From Acidobacteriota bacterium (GTDB lineage Bacteria; Acidobacteriota; Blastocatellia; Chloracidobacteriales; Chloracidobacteriaceae), in NCBI GenBank assembly GCA_016208495.1, contig JACQXX010000023.1, positions 1 through 35,208 on the forward strand: a stretch of 35,208 bases of DNA, written 5' to 3'. This document shows, one piece after another, positions 25,395 to 33,131 of this stretch; position 1 is the stretch's first letter, and every line of letters starts with the position of its first letter. The translations under genes were made by a program, and so were the position numbers. A model generated the notes under the pieces. That model was not told where the DNA came from, did no database searches, and saw only the letters and a program-made list of their open reading frames with translations.

Positions 25395-27236
25395 ATGATT
25401 CCACTTCTGAAATTCCACAAACCTTTGTATCAAATTCTGTTTATTTTGCTTTTCAGTTCTGCCCTGCAACCAACACCGGCATATGCTGGTGTTGGAACAT
25501 TTAGCGAATCCCACTCCTTGATTTCCCCTGTTTTGCAACAAAATCAGGACCGCCTGACGGTCGAAGAAAAACGAGCGTATGACAAAGGATATGGCCTTGG
25601 CCGGGATGACTATCGAGTCAATCGGAACCCGGATTACCAGCGTCACCGGCGTGAATTTACACCCCGGTATGAAACCATTTTTAGCGAAGGATATTCCGAC
25701 GGGTACGAAGCTCAACGAGATAAGGAAAGCGGATATACCAACTCACAAGGCGATGCGTATGAAAATGGATTTAAACGAGGGAAGCAGGATTACCGCGTAA
25801 ACAACAAATCCGATTATCGTCGGTACCGGGATGAATATTCCAGCCAAACTGAAACCTATTTTAAGCAAGGGTACGAGCGCGGGTATGCGGCTGAGCGTGA
25901 CCGGGGCGGGTCAATGAATGATACGCAACGGTCCTATTATGATTTTGGCTACAAAAAAGGCCGGGAAGATGCCCAATCCCGAGCGAGCCGAAATGCTGAC
26001 CGGTACCTGCGTGAATATGACAATAAATTCGAGCCCTTTTTCAAAAAAGGATATGAGGATGGATATAACCGGGTTGGTGGAGGTTCGGGGAGCCCCCTGC
26101 CCACTGATGAACGCCGGACCTATGACCTCGGGTATCAGCGAGGCCGTGAGGATTATCAGGCAAACCGAAGCCGAAACTATGAGCGGTATTCCTCGGAATA
26201 TAATCGCAAATATGAATCTTCGTTTCGCCAGGGGTATGAAGCCGGGTTTAAGGGCACTTCATCAGATAATACTGGTGGGTATTCAGGGACGGAACGGACT
26301 CATTACGAAAATGGGTTCGAGCGCGGAAAAGATGATTATAAAGCTGGTCGGACTCGCGACTATCGCCGCTATAACCGGGACTATGAACGCCGATATGAGG
26401 AAGCGTATCGTCGAGGGTATGAGAGTGGATATGACCAGGCAGCTCGAAATGACGAGCCTTTTAAAACCCGTGAACGTGAGGTTTACCTCCAGGGGGTCGA
26501 AATCGGCAAAACAGATTTTCGGACTGGTCGCACCAAAGACTTTCGCCGGCACAATCGGGAGTATGACCGCCAATACGAAGAGTACTTCAAGCGTGGGTAT
26601 GAAGAAGGGTATGACAAGGAAGCTTCAAAGACCGGTGGGGTTACAACCAATGACCAGTCCATGTATAACCGGGGGTATGGGTATGGACAAAGTGACTTCC
26701 GGGCAGGCCGGGGCAAGGATTTCCGCCGGTATCGAAATGACTATGATTCCAGGTTTGAGTCATCCTTCAAGCGTGGGTATGAAGAAGGGTACGAAGCTGA
26801 ATCCCGAAATACCACCAGTGGTCCAACTGAGCGCCAGGCATATGATCGAGGGTATCAGCGTGGGCAGCAGGATTTGCGCAACAATATGAGCCGGCTGTAT
26901 ACCCGATATTCCCGCGAATATGACTCTCGAACGGAAGAAAGTTTTAAACGGGGATACAGTGATGGATATAACTCACGGACCCGTGATGACGATGATGACG
27001 ATGGTCGCTTCCAGGTTCCGTCTGATCAAGTCCAAACTCCCACAGTCAAGTCTGCTTATGATGATGGACATAAGATCGGGAAGCAGGATCGCAAGGATGG
27101 ATTGAGTTTGGATTATCGGCGGCATCGTACTCGCTATGACAGCCGTTCAGAAAGCGAATTCAGGCGTGGGTATGAGGATGGATACAATAAAGTACCCAAA
27201 GGTCAGGGCAAGAAACGTGATGAGCGAAAAAAGTGA
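25395..27236 (+). CDS. Secreted protein of nine Tyr/Arg/Gly-rich repeats
   Basis: The protein has 613 residues from the ATG at 25395, with AGGAG 7 nt upstream. A signal peptide (MIPLLKFHKPLYQILFILLF...AYA-G) is followed by nine tandem repeats of about 58-62 residues that fill the protein. Each has the core YDxGYxxGRxDY..., then DYRRYxxEYDxRYExxF, then KRGYExGYD. The spacers between repeats are variable and Gly/Ser/Thr- or Asp-rich (one reads DDDDDD). The repeats are rich in Arg, Tyr, Asp, Glu and Gly and almost free of long hydrophobic stretches. The tail (GKKRDERKK) is basic. I recall single-copy versions of this repeat in hypothetical proteins of Acidobacteria, but none with a known function. 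An extracellular or periplasmic binding, matrix or condensate-forming role is a guess. Confidence 0.85.
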   Translation: MIPLLKFHKPLYQILFILLFSSALQPTPAYAGVGTFSESHSLISPVLQQNQDRLTVEEKRAYDKGYGLGRDDYRVNRNPDYQRHRREFTPRYETIFSEGYSDGYEAQRDKESGYTNSQGDAYENGFKRGKQDYRVNNKSDYRRYRDEYSSQTETYFKQGYERGYAAERDRGGSMNDTQRSYYDFGYKKGREDAQSRASRNADRYLREYDNKFEPFFKKGYEDGYNRVGGGSGSPLPTDERRTYDLGYQRGREDYQANRSRNYERYSSEYNRKYESSFRQGYEAGFKGTSSDNTGGYSGTERTHYENGFERGKDDYKAGRTRDYRRYNRDYERRYEEAYRRGYESGYDQAARNDEPFKTREREVYLQGVEIGKTDFRTGRTKDFRRHNREYDRQYEEYFKRGYEEGYDKEASKTGGVTTNDQSMYNRGYGYGQSDFRAGRGKDFRRYRNDYDSRFESSFKRGYEEGYEAESRNTTSGPTERQAYDRGYQRGQQDLRNNMSRLYTRYSREYDSRTEESFKRGYSDGYNSRTRDDDDDDGRFQVPSDQVQTPTVKSAYDDGHKIGKQDRKDGLSLDYRRHRTRYDSRSESEFRRGYEDGYNKVPKGQGKKRDERKK

Positions 27237-27310
27237 GCAACCAGGGTGAACCCAGGGCCATAAGCGCCAGGATAAGGAAAGGTGAGTTGGTGTGTAACAA
27301 GGAAATGGGA

Positions 27311-27393
27311 AGACAAGGAGACAGGGAGACAAGGAGATCATCCCACCGAGGTTGGGAGTGGGGGAAGGGTTTTTTCTCCTTGTCCCCTTGTCC
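27311..27393. repeat. Inverted GACAAGG microrepeats between convergent genes
   Basis: AGACAAGGAGACAGGGAGAC-type units at 27311-27337 face CTCCTTGTCCCCTTGTCC at 27376-27393. GACAAGGAGA (27328-27337) pairs perfectly with 27375-27384. A T-run (27370-27375) lies just before the right arm on the plus strand. It may serve as a two-way terminator for the repeat-protein and VOC genes. Confidence 0.8.
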
Positions 27394-27505
27394 AGATCGG
27401 ACTCTGTTCCCTTATCCTGCGCTTATGTCCCAGAGGCTGAGAGCTGAGAACCAATTCAACCTGTCTCTTTCCAGTTCTGAGCCCCTGGCCCTTGATATGA
27501 ACAAA

Positions 27506-27988
27506 TTACTGACATCCACCACTGGCCATGGCGGCGGCTCCAGCGGCTGCAATTTCTTCAAAGCTTAAATCCTGAACATGGGTGGCAATTGCCCAGTGGT
27601 GACCAAATGGGTCAGAGACAATGCCATAGCGATCTCCCCAAAACATATCCGCCAGCGGCATGACCACCTTGGCGCCCGCCTCCACGGCCTGGTTGTAGGT
27701 TTCGTCTGCTTTTTCAACATATAAATGCATGGTGACCGACGTTCCACCTCGGGACACAGGTGAGAGACTCCCCATCTCTGGGAACTCATCACATAACATC
27801 AATGGTGAGTTCCCAATTCGTAATTCAGCGTGCATGATTTTTTCACCATCCGGTCCGGGCATGCAGCCCAGGACTTCAGCATTAAATGCCTTTTGGTAAA
27901 ATTCGATGGCCTGCTTTGCATTTTGGACAACGATGTGGGGGGTAATTGAGTGGAAACCCTCAGGGATTGGTTTGACTTGAGTTGACAT
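27506..27988 (-). CDS. VOC (glyoxalase/bleomycin-resistance) family protein
   Basis: The protein has 160 residues of the PhnB-like VOC type. The opening ITPHIVVQNAKQAIEFYQKA, then MHAELRIGNSPLMLCDE, then GGTSVTMHLYVEKADE and the closing DRYGIVSDPFGHHWAIATHV give the paired beta-alpha-beta units with possible metal ligands (His and Glu). Members include lyases, dioxygenases and resistance proteins. No substrate can be assigned. A good AAGGAG lies 6 nt upstream of the ATG. The C-terminal tail (EEIAAAGAAAMASGGCQ) is Ala-rich and unusual. It diverges from the LexA-like repressor gene, and the shared upstream region carries a palindrome that could serve both. Confidence 0.88.
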   Translation of the reverse strand: MSTQVKPIPEGFHSITPHIVVQNAKQAIEFYQKAFNAEVLGCMPGPDGEKIMHAELRIGNSPLMLCDEFPEMGSLSPVSRGGTSVTMHLYVEKADETYNQAVEAGAKVVMPLADMFWGDRYGIVSDPFGHHWAIATHVQDLSFEEIAAAGAAAMASGGCQ

Positions 27989-28047
27989 TTGATTCTCCTT
28001 ATTTACGGATCAAAAAAAATTGTTTGGGAGCCTGGATTTTTTGTTTT

Positions 28048-28065
28048 ACGAATTGGAAAATTCGT
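28048..28065. promoter_or_regulatory. Palindromic operator candidate
   Basis: ACGAATT-GGAA-AATTCGT is a perfect inverted repeat with 7-bp arms and a 4-bp spacer, 44 bp upstream of the repressor ATG and 60 bp upstream of the divergent VOC gene. ACGAA/TTCGT half-sites recur inside the repressor gene at 28162-28172, and TCGTAAA-A-TTTACGA lies at 28151-28165. It is a likely self-binding site of the repressor. Confidence 0.55.
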
Positions 28066-28109
28066 GGCAATATGGGGTCGTTAGATAACGCGGTAATTAT
28101 TACTCGGTG

Positions 28110-28730
28110 ATGAAAAATATGTCAATACCAAAAACTGATCTTCCGCTTGGTCGTAAAATTTACGAAATTCGTCTGGCCCAACACCTCACCCAAACCCAAC
28201 TTGCCAAAAAAGCCCGGTTAACTCAGGGAATGATCGCTCAAATCGAAAATGGGAAACGGTCTGTTTCAGATCGGACACTGATCGTTTTGGCCCAATCGCT
28301 TGGGGACGATTTTGGGGAGGACTGGTTAACCCCGTTTGTTTCGGCTTCTTCTTCAGTGGTCAACGTTGAAGGCGCCATTGCCGCCGGAAAACCAATTGAA
28401 CCGATTACCCAACACCTGGAATTGTCAATTCCAACTTCAATGCTGCGACGGGGACGCGAACATTTTGCCTTGCGTGTCACCGGGGATTCGATGATTGATG
28501 AGCACATCTGTGATGGAGATGTGGTCATTGCGGTCCGAACCCCAACCGCCGAAAATGGTCAGGTGGTGGTTGCACTGGTTGATGGAAATGCCACCCTCAA
28601 GAAGTTTTACAAGCAAAAAAACGCGATTGTGCTCCAACCCGCCAATCCCAATCATCCGCCGATGGTGTTTGACAAAAAAACGAATGTCGAAGTGCAAGGG
28701 GTTGTTGTGGGAATTGTCCGCAACCTCTAA
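28110..28730 (+). CDS. XRE-S24 (LexA/CI-like) self-cleaving repressor
   Basis: The protein has 206 residues from the ATG at 28110. A GTG at 28107 and an ATG at 28119 are other in-frame starts, and none has a clear ribosome binding site. Residues 15-70 form an HTH_3/XRE DNA-binding domain (LTQTQLAKKARLTQGMIAQI, then ENGKR). A linker leads to an S24 peptidase domain. The Ala92-Gly93 bond in AIAAGKP fits the LexA/CI/UmuD cleavage site. Ser127 in GDSM and Lys164 in TLKKFY fit the catalytic dyad. So it should repress its targets until RecA-stimulated self-cleavage after DNA damage. The XRE domain replaces the winged helix of true LexA, as in phage CI repressors. No phage genes are nearby, so it seems to be a stand-alone chromosomal regulator. 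A strong terminator follows. Confidence 0.9.
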   Translation: MKNMSIPKTDLPLGRKIYEIRLAQHLTQTQLAKKARLTQGMIAQIENGKRSVSDRTLIVLAQSLGDDFGEDWLTPFVSASSSVVNVEGAIAAGKPIEPITQHLELSIPTSMLRRGREHFALRVTGDSMIDEHICDGDVVIAVRTPTAENGQVVVALVDGNATLKKFYKQKNAIVLQPANPNHPPMVFDKKTNVEVQGVVVGIVRNL

Positions 28731-28770
28731 TCCCAGCCGCAGTTGATTCGCGATTTGATCAGTACCATGA

Positions 28771-28800
28771 AATGGGCCAGGTGGCCCATTTTTTGTTTTT
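28771..28800 (+). terminator. Intrinsic terminator after the XRE-S24 gene
   Basis: AATGGGCCA (28771-28779) pairs with TGGCCCATT (28782-28790), and TTTTGTTTTT follows. It lies 41 bp after the repressor stop codon and should end that transcript. Confidence 0.85.
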
Positions 28801-28881
28801 AGCAGCCATCATTGATCCCATGACCTGCCGTAAGCAATGCCCAGATTAAGCCTCCCGCCTTTTGAACGCCAAAGAAATCGC

Positions 28882-28910
28882 TTGACAGTCAGAATAGCCT
28901 AAGATAGAAG
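28882..28910 (+). promoter_or_regulatory. Sigma-70 promoter candidate for the TonB receptor
   Basis: A perfect -35 box TTGACA (28882-28887) is followed after 17 bases by TAGAAG (28905-28910), a 4-of-6 match to TATAAT. Confidence 0.5.
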
Positions 28911-28925
28911 TTGAAAATCATTTTC
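28907..28925. promoter_or_regulatory. Fur-box-like operator overlapping the promoter
   Basis: GAAGTTGAAAATCATTTTC matches about 14 of 19 bases of the classical Fur box, with 11 of 13 in the right part. It overlaps the -10 box of the candidate promoter. Iron-dependent repression of the FecA-like receptor would fit. It is a by-eye match without a background model. Confidence 0.4.
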
Positions 28926-29109
28926 GATATAGACCCTTCAGTCCATACCTTTTCGCTATAAGCCCTGCTGGTTTTCTTTTCTCCCAATCACAGGCCAGGC
29001 TGATTTTCCTTGTGAAGTTCAGGTGTGTTTGGGTTTAAAAGGGAGTTGTTTGCCAGATCCCTGGAGTACCGTCTCCTGGTGATGGTTCAAGGGCAATAAG
29101 GAGTGATTC

Positions 29110-31545
29110 ATGAATTCAATGGTTCTTTTTTTTCAACAAACAGGCAGGTGTATTTTTTACGGGGTTTCCGTCCTGTTTTTGGTTTTGATTGGTTCAACTT
29201 CTGTTCTGGCCGATGAAAAACGCGGGACGCTTTCAGGCCGGGTCAGTGACTCAGGTGGAGGTGCTGTTGTCGGTGCCACGGTCACGCTCCGGCAATCAAC
29301 GGTCGGATTTGAGGTTTCGGCTCAATCAGATGCGAGCGGTACGTTTCAATTTACCGAACTGGTGCCCGGTGAATATTCACTCAGCGCCAAAGCTACAAAT
29401 TATGCGCTCAGTTCAAAGCCCATCACGATCAGCGAAGGGGCGGTTGCAAATCTGGATCTCATCCTGCAACCTGGTACTTTTACTGAAGACATTACCCTGG
29501 TAAGTGGTTCGATTGCTGGTGTGCCTGAAATCCTGCAACGTATTCCTGGAACTGTTGATATTTTGGAACCCAAAACACTTCAACAAAGCCGGCTCTTTAA
29601 TTTCAACGAAGCGCTCCGCAAAGTTTCTGGTATCAATGTTCGGGATGAAGAGGGCTTCGGCCTCCGACCAAACATTGGGATTCGAGGGTTGAATCCAACC
29701 CGCTCAACCAAGGTACTCTTACTCGAAGACGGTATTCCGCTGGCTTATGCGCCATACGGAGACAACGCTTCCTATTATCACCCCCCAGTAGAGCGCTTTG
29801 AAAGCATTGAGGTTTTAAAAGGCTCTGGACAAATCGTTTATGGTCCGGTCACCGTGGGCGGAGTTGTCAATTATGTGACACCAATGCCGCCGACCAAGCC
29901 GAGTGGTTCACTGATGTTGACAGGCGGAAACCGTGATTACTTCAACGGGATTGCCAACTATGGCGGAACGTGGGGAAATACCGGCTTTTTGGTTGATTAT
30001 ATGCGCAAGCAGGGTGAAGGCTCCCGGGTCAACTTGCGACACAAACTCAACGACCTGAATGTAAAACTGGTTACCACCTTGAATGCCCGAAATTTTCTGA
30101 CCTTCAAAGCCAATTATTATGGTGAAGACTCCCAGGTGACCTATTCAGGCTTGACCCTGAAAGAATTTCAGGATGATCCGCGCCAGAATCCATTCCAAAA
30201 CGACGCTTTTGAAATTGACCGGTTTGGTTTTTCAGGAACCCACAATTTCCTGATTACCAGTAATTTTGTGATGAACACAAATCTGTACGGGTCAATTTTT
30301 AAGCGCGACTGGTGGCGACAATCGAGCAATTCCACCCAGCGTCCCAACGATTCAGCCGACCCGGATTGTGGCGGATTACAAAATCTGAACACTGATTGTG
30401 GGAATGAAGGCCGCCTGCGTGAGTTTTATACCTGGGGAATTGCACCTCAGTTTCGGTTGAGCCATAACCTGTTTGGGATTCGCAACGAAGCGGACTTTGG
30501 TTTTCGAGCCCACTTTGAAACCCAGGATCGAATGCAACTCAATGGGGATTCTCCACGGGCCCGAACCGGAATCATCGTTGAAGACAACATCCGCAAAAAT
30601 AAGGCATTTTCCGGATACATTCAGAATCGTTTTATTCTTGGCAAATTTACGGTTACCCCTGGCGTTCGCATTGAAAAGATTCACTATGAGCGAACCAATA
30701 ATCTGGCCAACGCGGGAGCTGGCATCACTGGAAGCACGGATGTAACCCAGGTCATTCCAGGTTTGGGTGTGGCGTATGCCGTTAATGACCGGACAACCGT
30801 GTTTGCCGGTGTTCATCGCGGGTTTGCACCACCTCGCACGGAAGATATTATCAATAACACGACTGGCGGGGCGATTGACCTGGATCCGGAATTAAGCTGG
30901 AATTATGAAGCTGGAATTCGAAGCCTCCCCCTCCAGGGTCTGCGGTTGGATGCGGCCTATTTTCGAATGAATTATGAAAACCAGATTGTTCCAGCCAGTC
31001 TGGCTGGTGGCTCGGGGACAACGCTGACCAATGGTGGTGAAACACGCCATCAAGGCATCGAATTTAATGGTCGGCTTGATACCGGAACACTGCTGCGGTC
31101 CGAGCATAACTTCTTTGTTCGGTTCAACTATACTTATGTCGGCACGGCAGAATTTGTTGGCCGCCGGTTTAGTAATATTCCAGGGTTTAGCACCGTGAGC
31201 GTTTCTGGCAATCGCCTGCCATACTCACCCAACCATCTGGCCACAACCGGGTTTGGGTATTCGCATCAAAAGGGAATTGATGTGTTTGTGGAATCAGTCT
31301 ATGTGAGCGACCAGTTTGGTGATGATTTGAATACAATTGAGTCCTCAGCCGATGGTCAGCGGGGATTGATTCCGGGATATACAATTTGGAACGCGACGCT
31401 CAATTACCGGGCTGAACCGCTGCACTCAACTTTCTTCATTACCTGTAAGAACCTGCTTGATGACACATTCATCGTGGATCGGGCGCGGGGAATTTTGCCG
31501 AGTTCACCACGGCTGGTTCAGGCCGGGTTTAAGTGGAATTTTTGA
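29110..31545 (+). CDS. TonB-dependent outer-membrane receptor, FecA-like
   Basis: The protein has 811 residues. A signal peptide (about 1-35, ending VLADE) is followed by a carboxypeptidase-regulatory-like beta-sandwich (about 38-120, GTLSGRVSDSGGGAVVGATV). The plug (about 150-265) includes GFGLRPNIGIRGLNPTRSTK, LLEDGIPLAYAPYG, and VLKGSGQIVYGPVTVGGVVN. A 22-strand barrel follows and ends in a C-terminal Phe (FKWNF), the outer-membrane insertion signal. The plug resembles ferric-citrate/siderophore receptors, so uptake of a ferric chelate with TonB energy is the best guess. Because many Acidobacterial receptors of this build take up oligosaccharides, the substrate is not certain. AAGGAG lies 7 nt before the ATG. 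A promoter with an overlapping Fur-box candidate lies about 190 bp upstream. Confidence 0.93.
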   Translation: MNSMVLFFQQTGRCIFYGVSVLFLVLIGSTSVLADEKRGTLSGRVSDSGGGAVVGATVTLRQSTVGFEVSAQSDASGTFQFTELVPGEYSLSAKATNYALSSKPITISEGAVANLDLILQPGTFTEDITLVSGSIAGVPEILQRIPGTVDILEPKTLQQSRLFNFNEALRKVSGINVRDEEGFGLRPNIGIRGLNPTRSTKVLLLEDGIPLAYAPYGDNASYYHPPVERFESIEVLKGSGQIVYGPVTVGGVVNYVTPMPPTKPSGSLMLTGGNRDYFNGIANYGGTWGNTGFLVDYMRKQGEGSRVNLRHKLNDLNVKLVTTLNARNFLTFKANYYGEDSQVTYSGLTLKEFQDDPRQNPFQNDAFEIDRFGFSGTHNFLITSNFVMNTNLYGSIFKRDWWRQSSNSTQRPNDSADPDCGGLQNLNTDCGNEGRLREFYTWGIAPQFRLSHNLFGIRNEADFGFRAHFETQDRMQLNGDSPRARTGIIVEDNIRKNKAFSGYIQNRFILGKFTVTPGVRIEKIHYERTNNLANAGAGITGSTDVTQVIPGLGVAYAVNDRTTVFAGVHRGFAPPRTEDIINNTTGGAIDLDPELSWNYEAGIRSLPLQGLRLDAAYFRMNYENQIVPASLAGGSGTTLTNGGETRHQGIEFNGRLDTGTLLRSEHNFFVRFNYTYVGTAEFVGRRFSNIPGFSTVSVSGNRLPYSPNHLATTGFGYSHQKGIDVFVESVYVSDQFGDDLNTIESSADGQRGLIPGYTIWNATLNYRAEPLHSTFFITCKNLLDDTFIVDRARGILPSSPRLVQAGFKWNF

Positions 31546-31570
31546 TTTTGCGACTACCTGGATGGTGGGT

Positions 31571-32086
31571 ATGGTGGCTGAATTCAAAATCAGTCTGGGA
31601 ACATCAGGTCAGGTTGCAGATTTGATCGAGATAGAGCAACTGGCGCTGCAATCGTTTCAAGACCCAGAAGTTCGCCAGTGGTTTTTACAGCATCCAACAC
31701 CACCGGAAATTTTGCACAGCGCAATTCGCGACAATTGTTTGTGGGTGGTCGAACTTTCTTCTGGAGGTTTAGCCGGATTTGCCGATGTAACGTATTTGGG
31801 GGCCGTTCCATATCTGGCTGGGCTCTACGTCCATCCTCAATTTAGTCGGCAAGGAATCGGAAGTGCGCTACTGGTCGCGATTTTGAGTGAATTGAAGGGC
31901 AGAGAATGTGTCGAAATCTGGTTGACCACGACCAGCAATCATCCGTGGCACCAGCCGTTTTATGAGCTTCACGGGTTCCAGGTTGCTGAAGAAACAATTC
32001 TTCCCGCTGAAATCCAGGTGATGCTCCAGATTGAAGCCCGGATGGGATGGCGGACCCGGCGCATTGCCATGCGGCGAATATTGTAG
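31571..32086 (+). CDS. GNAT-family N-acetyltransferase
   Basis: The protein has 171 residues from the ATG at 31571 (MVAEFKISLG). An ATG at 31562 is an alternative start, and the frame is open back into the receptor gene. The acetyl-CoA-binding motif A reads YLAGLYVHPQFSRQGIGSAL, with the Q/RxxGxG/A loop as QGIGSA. The later VEIWLTTTSNHPWHQPFYEL, then HGF, is the usual motif B end of GNAT enzymes. It acetylates an unknown amine. It starts about 25 bp after the TonB-receptor stop on the same strand, so it is probably in the same transcript. The last 15 residues (GWRTRRIAMRRIL) are strongly basic. Confidence 0.85.
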   Translation: MVAEFKISLGTSGQVADLIEIEQLALQSFQDPEVRQWFLQHPTPPEILHSAIRDNCLWVVELSSGGLAGFADVTYLGAVPYLAGLYVHPQFSRQGIGSALLVAILSELKGRECVEIWLTTTSNHPWHQPFYELHGFQVAEETILPAEIQVMLQIEARMGWRTRRIAMRRIL

Positions 32087-32428
32087 AGGGCATCGTGGTT
32101 CATTACTGAGCGCCTTGAAGCTGGGGAGTTGCGAAAGATCAACAACGGTTTGGTGTGTCAGTTTGGAGGGCAAATGCGCAGAATCGGCAGAATTGCCACA
32201 CTGAGTTGCCTGGCGGCTGTGTGGAAGCTACCTCACCAATCTGGCATCAACTCTCGCAGGGGTGGGACATTGTGTTCAACTACCACTTTCAATTCACGGT
32301 GGCACACCAGTTGCCCGGTTGAAAAGCACGCTGGGAATGCCGCCGACGCGAAAAGCCGGGAACGTTGGTTCGAGTCAAGGCGGCATTCTTCACTTTTCCT
32401 CCCGCCTGGTTCGATCTCAATCTTTGAT
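32087..32428. other. Gene-free gap
   Basis: The 342 bp between the convergent GNAT and CBM9 genes carry only ORFs without ribosome binding sites or known motifs (for example frames at 32129-32545 and 32262-32600, which also run into the CBM9 gene antisense). I see no hairpin or repeat worth naming. Confidence 0.5.
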
Positions 32429-33043
32429 TCAGCTCAAATTCACTGTAGCCCAGCTTCCGGGATTGTGCAGTTGGGCCTTCGCAGGCCAGAAGTGGTACAG
32501 CTTCTGGGTGTCGGTAACATTCAATGCCAGTCCAAAGGGACGTGAACTTTTTGGATCAAATCCGACCTTCTCAAAAGAGATTTTTATTTCAATGGCCTGA
32601 TTTTCAGTGAGTGGGAAATTATTGGCAGACCAGCCATTTTTGGTTGGCGTGCAATCCCAGACATTGAATTTCCCGTGGCCTTCACAATCGTTGTAGGACG
32701 CGTGAAACCACCAGTCGTGCTGGTCCCAGGCGGCGGTTCGATTGTGATTGAGGTCAAACACAACCTCTGGATACCGTTCGGCGGCGCCTCGTTTCAGGTT
32801 TTGGAAGGCAAAATAGAAATGTGACCCGTCGTGTTTCATCAACACGGTGACCTTCCAGTTTTTCTCCACCTCGATGGCAACCGAGCGCGCATCACGCCAT
32901 TCAGTTGCTTCAAGCCGGCCATCAATGTTCGGAGCCGTCCCAAACGGAATCTGGACGTCAATTTTGGGGGAAACTGGTTGTTGAAAACCAGTCATCAGCC
33001 AGCAAATCAAACCAGGAACCAGCAGCAAGAATGGAATCTTCAT
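32429..33043 (-). CDS. Secreted CBM9/DOMON-like carbohydrate-binding protein
   Basis: The protein has 204 residues. A signal peptide (about 1-20, IPFLLLVPGLICWLMTGFQ) is followed by one CBM9-like beta-sandwich. IPFGTAPNIDGRLEATEWRD is the typical opening. It continues with KHDGSHFYFAF, YPEVVFDLNHNRTAAWDQHDWW and IEIKISFEKVGFD, and closes with FGLALNVTD. Such domains bind sugar ends in xylanases or haem in DOMON proteins. No catalytic domain is attached, so it is a stand-alone binding protein in the periplasm or outside. GGAG lies 8 nt before the ATG. It is followed upstream by the oxyR gene on the same strand across a GGGTTCA array, but the gap makes a shared operon uncertain. Confidence 0.8.
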   Translation of the reverse strand: MKIPFLLLVPGLICWLMTGFQQPVSPKIDVQIPFGTAPNIDGRLEATEWRDARSVAIEVEKNWKVTVLMKHDGSHFYFAFQNLKRGAAERYPEVVFDLNHNRTAAWDQHDWWFHASYNDCEGHGKFNVWDCTPTKNGWSANNFPLTENQAIEIKISFEKVGFDPKSSRPFGLALNVTDTQKLYHFWPAKAQLHNPGSWATVNLS

Positions 33044-33100
33044 CGCTTTCTCCAGGTTGGGCTAGAGAACAGTAAACCACCGAAAAAAGTGGATTTCCCC

Positions 33101-33124
33101 GAACCCTGAACCCTGAACCCTGAA
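33101..33124. repeat. GGGTTCA array in inverse orientation
   Basis: Three TGAACCC units (reverse complement of GGGTTCA) lie 8 bp after the oxyR stop codon, between oxyR and the CBM9 gene. Confidence 0.92.
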
Positions 33125-33131
33125 ATGGTTT

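Larger units (their letters stand above)
28731..29109. other. Intergenic region with terminator, promoter and Fur-box candidates
   Basis: The gap between the repressor and TonB-receptor genes holds the terminator at 28771-28800 and the promoter/Fur-box pair at 28882-28925. No gene is seen. The receptor mRNA would carry a leader of about 190 bases. Confidence 0.6.

Noticed and set aside
25918-26889. 323-codon ORF inside the nine-repeat gene
   Set aside because: It is an alternative frame of repetitive coding DNA. The main frame has a signal peptide and ribosome binding site.
32129-32545. 138-codon plus-strand ORF
   Set aside because: It lacks a start signal and recognised motifs, and overlaps the CBM9 gene on the other strand.
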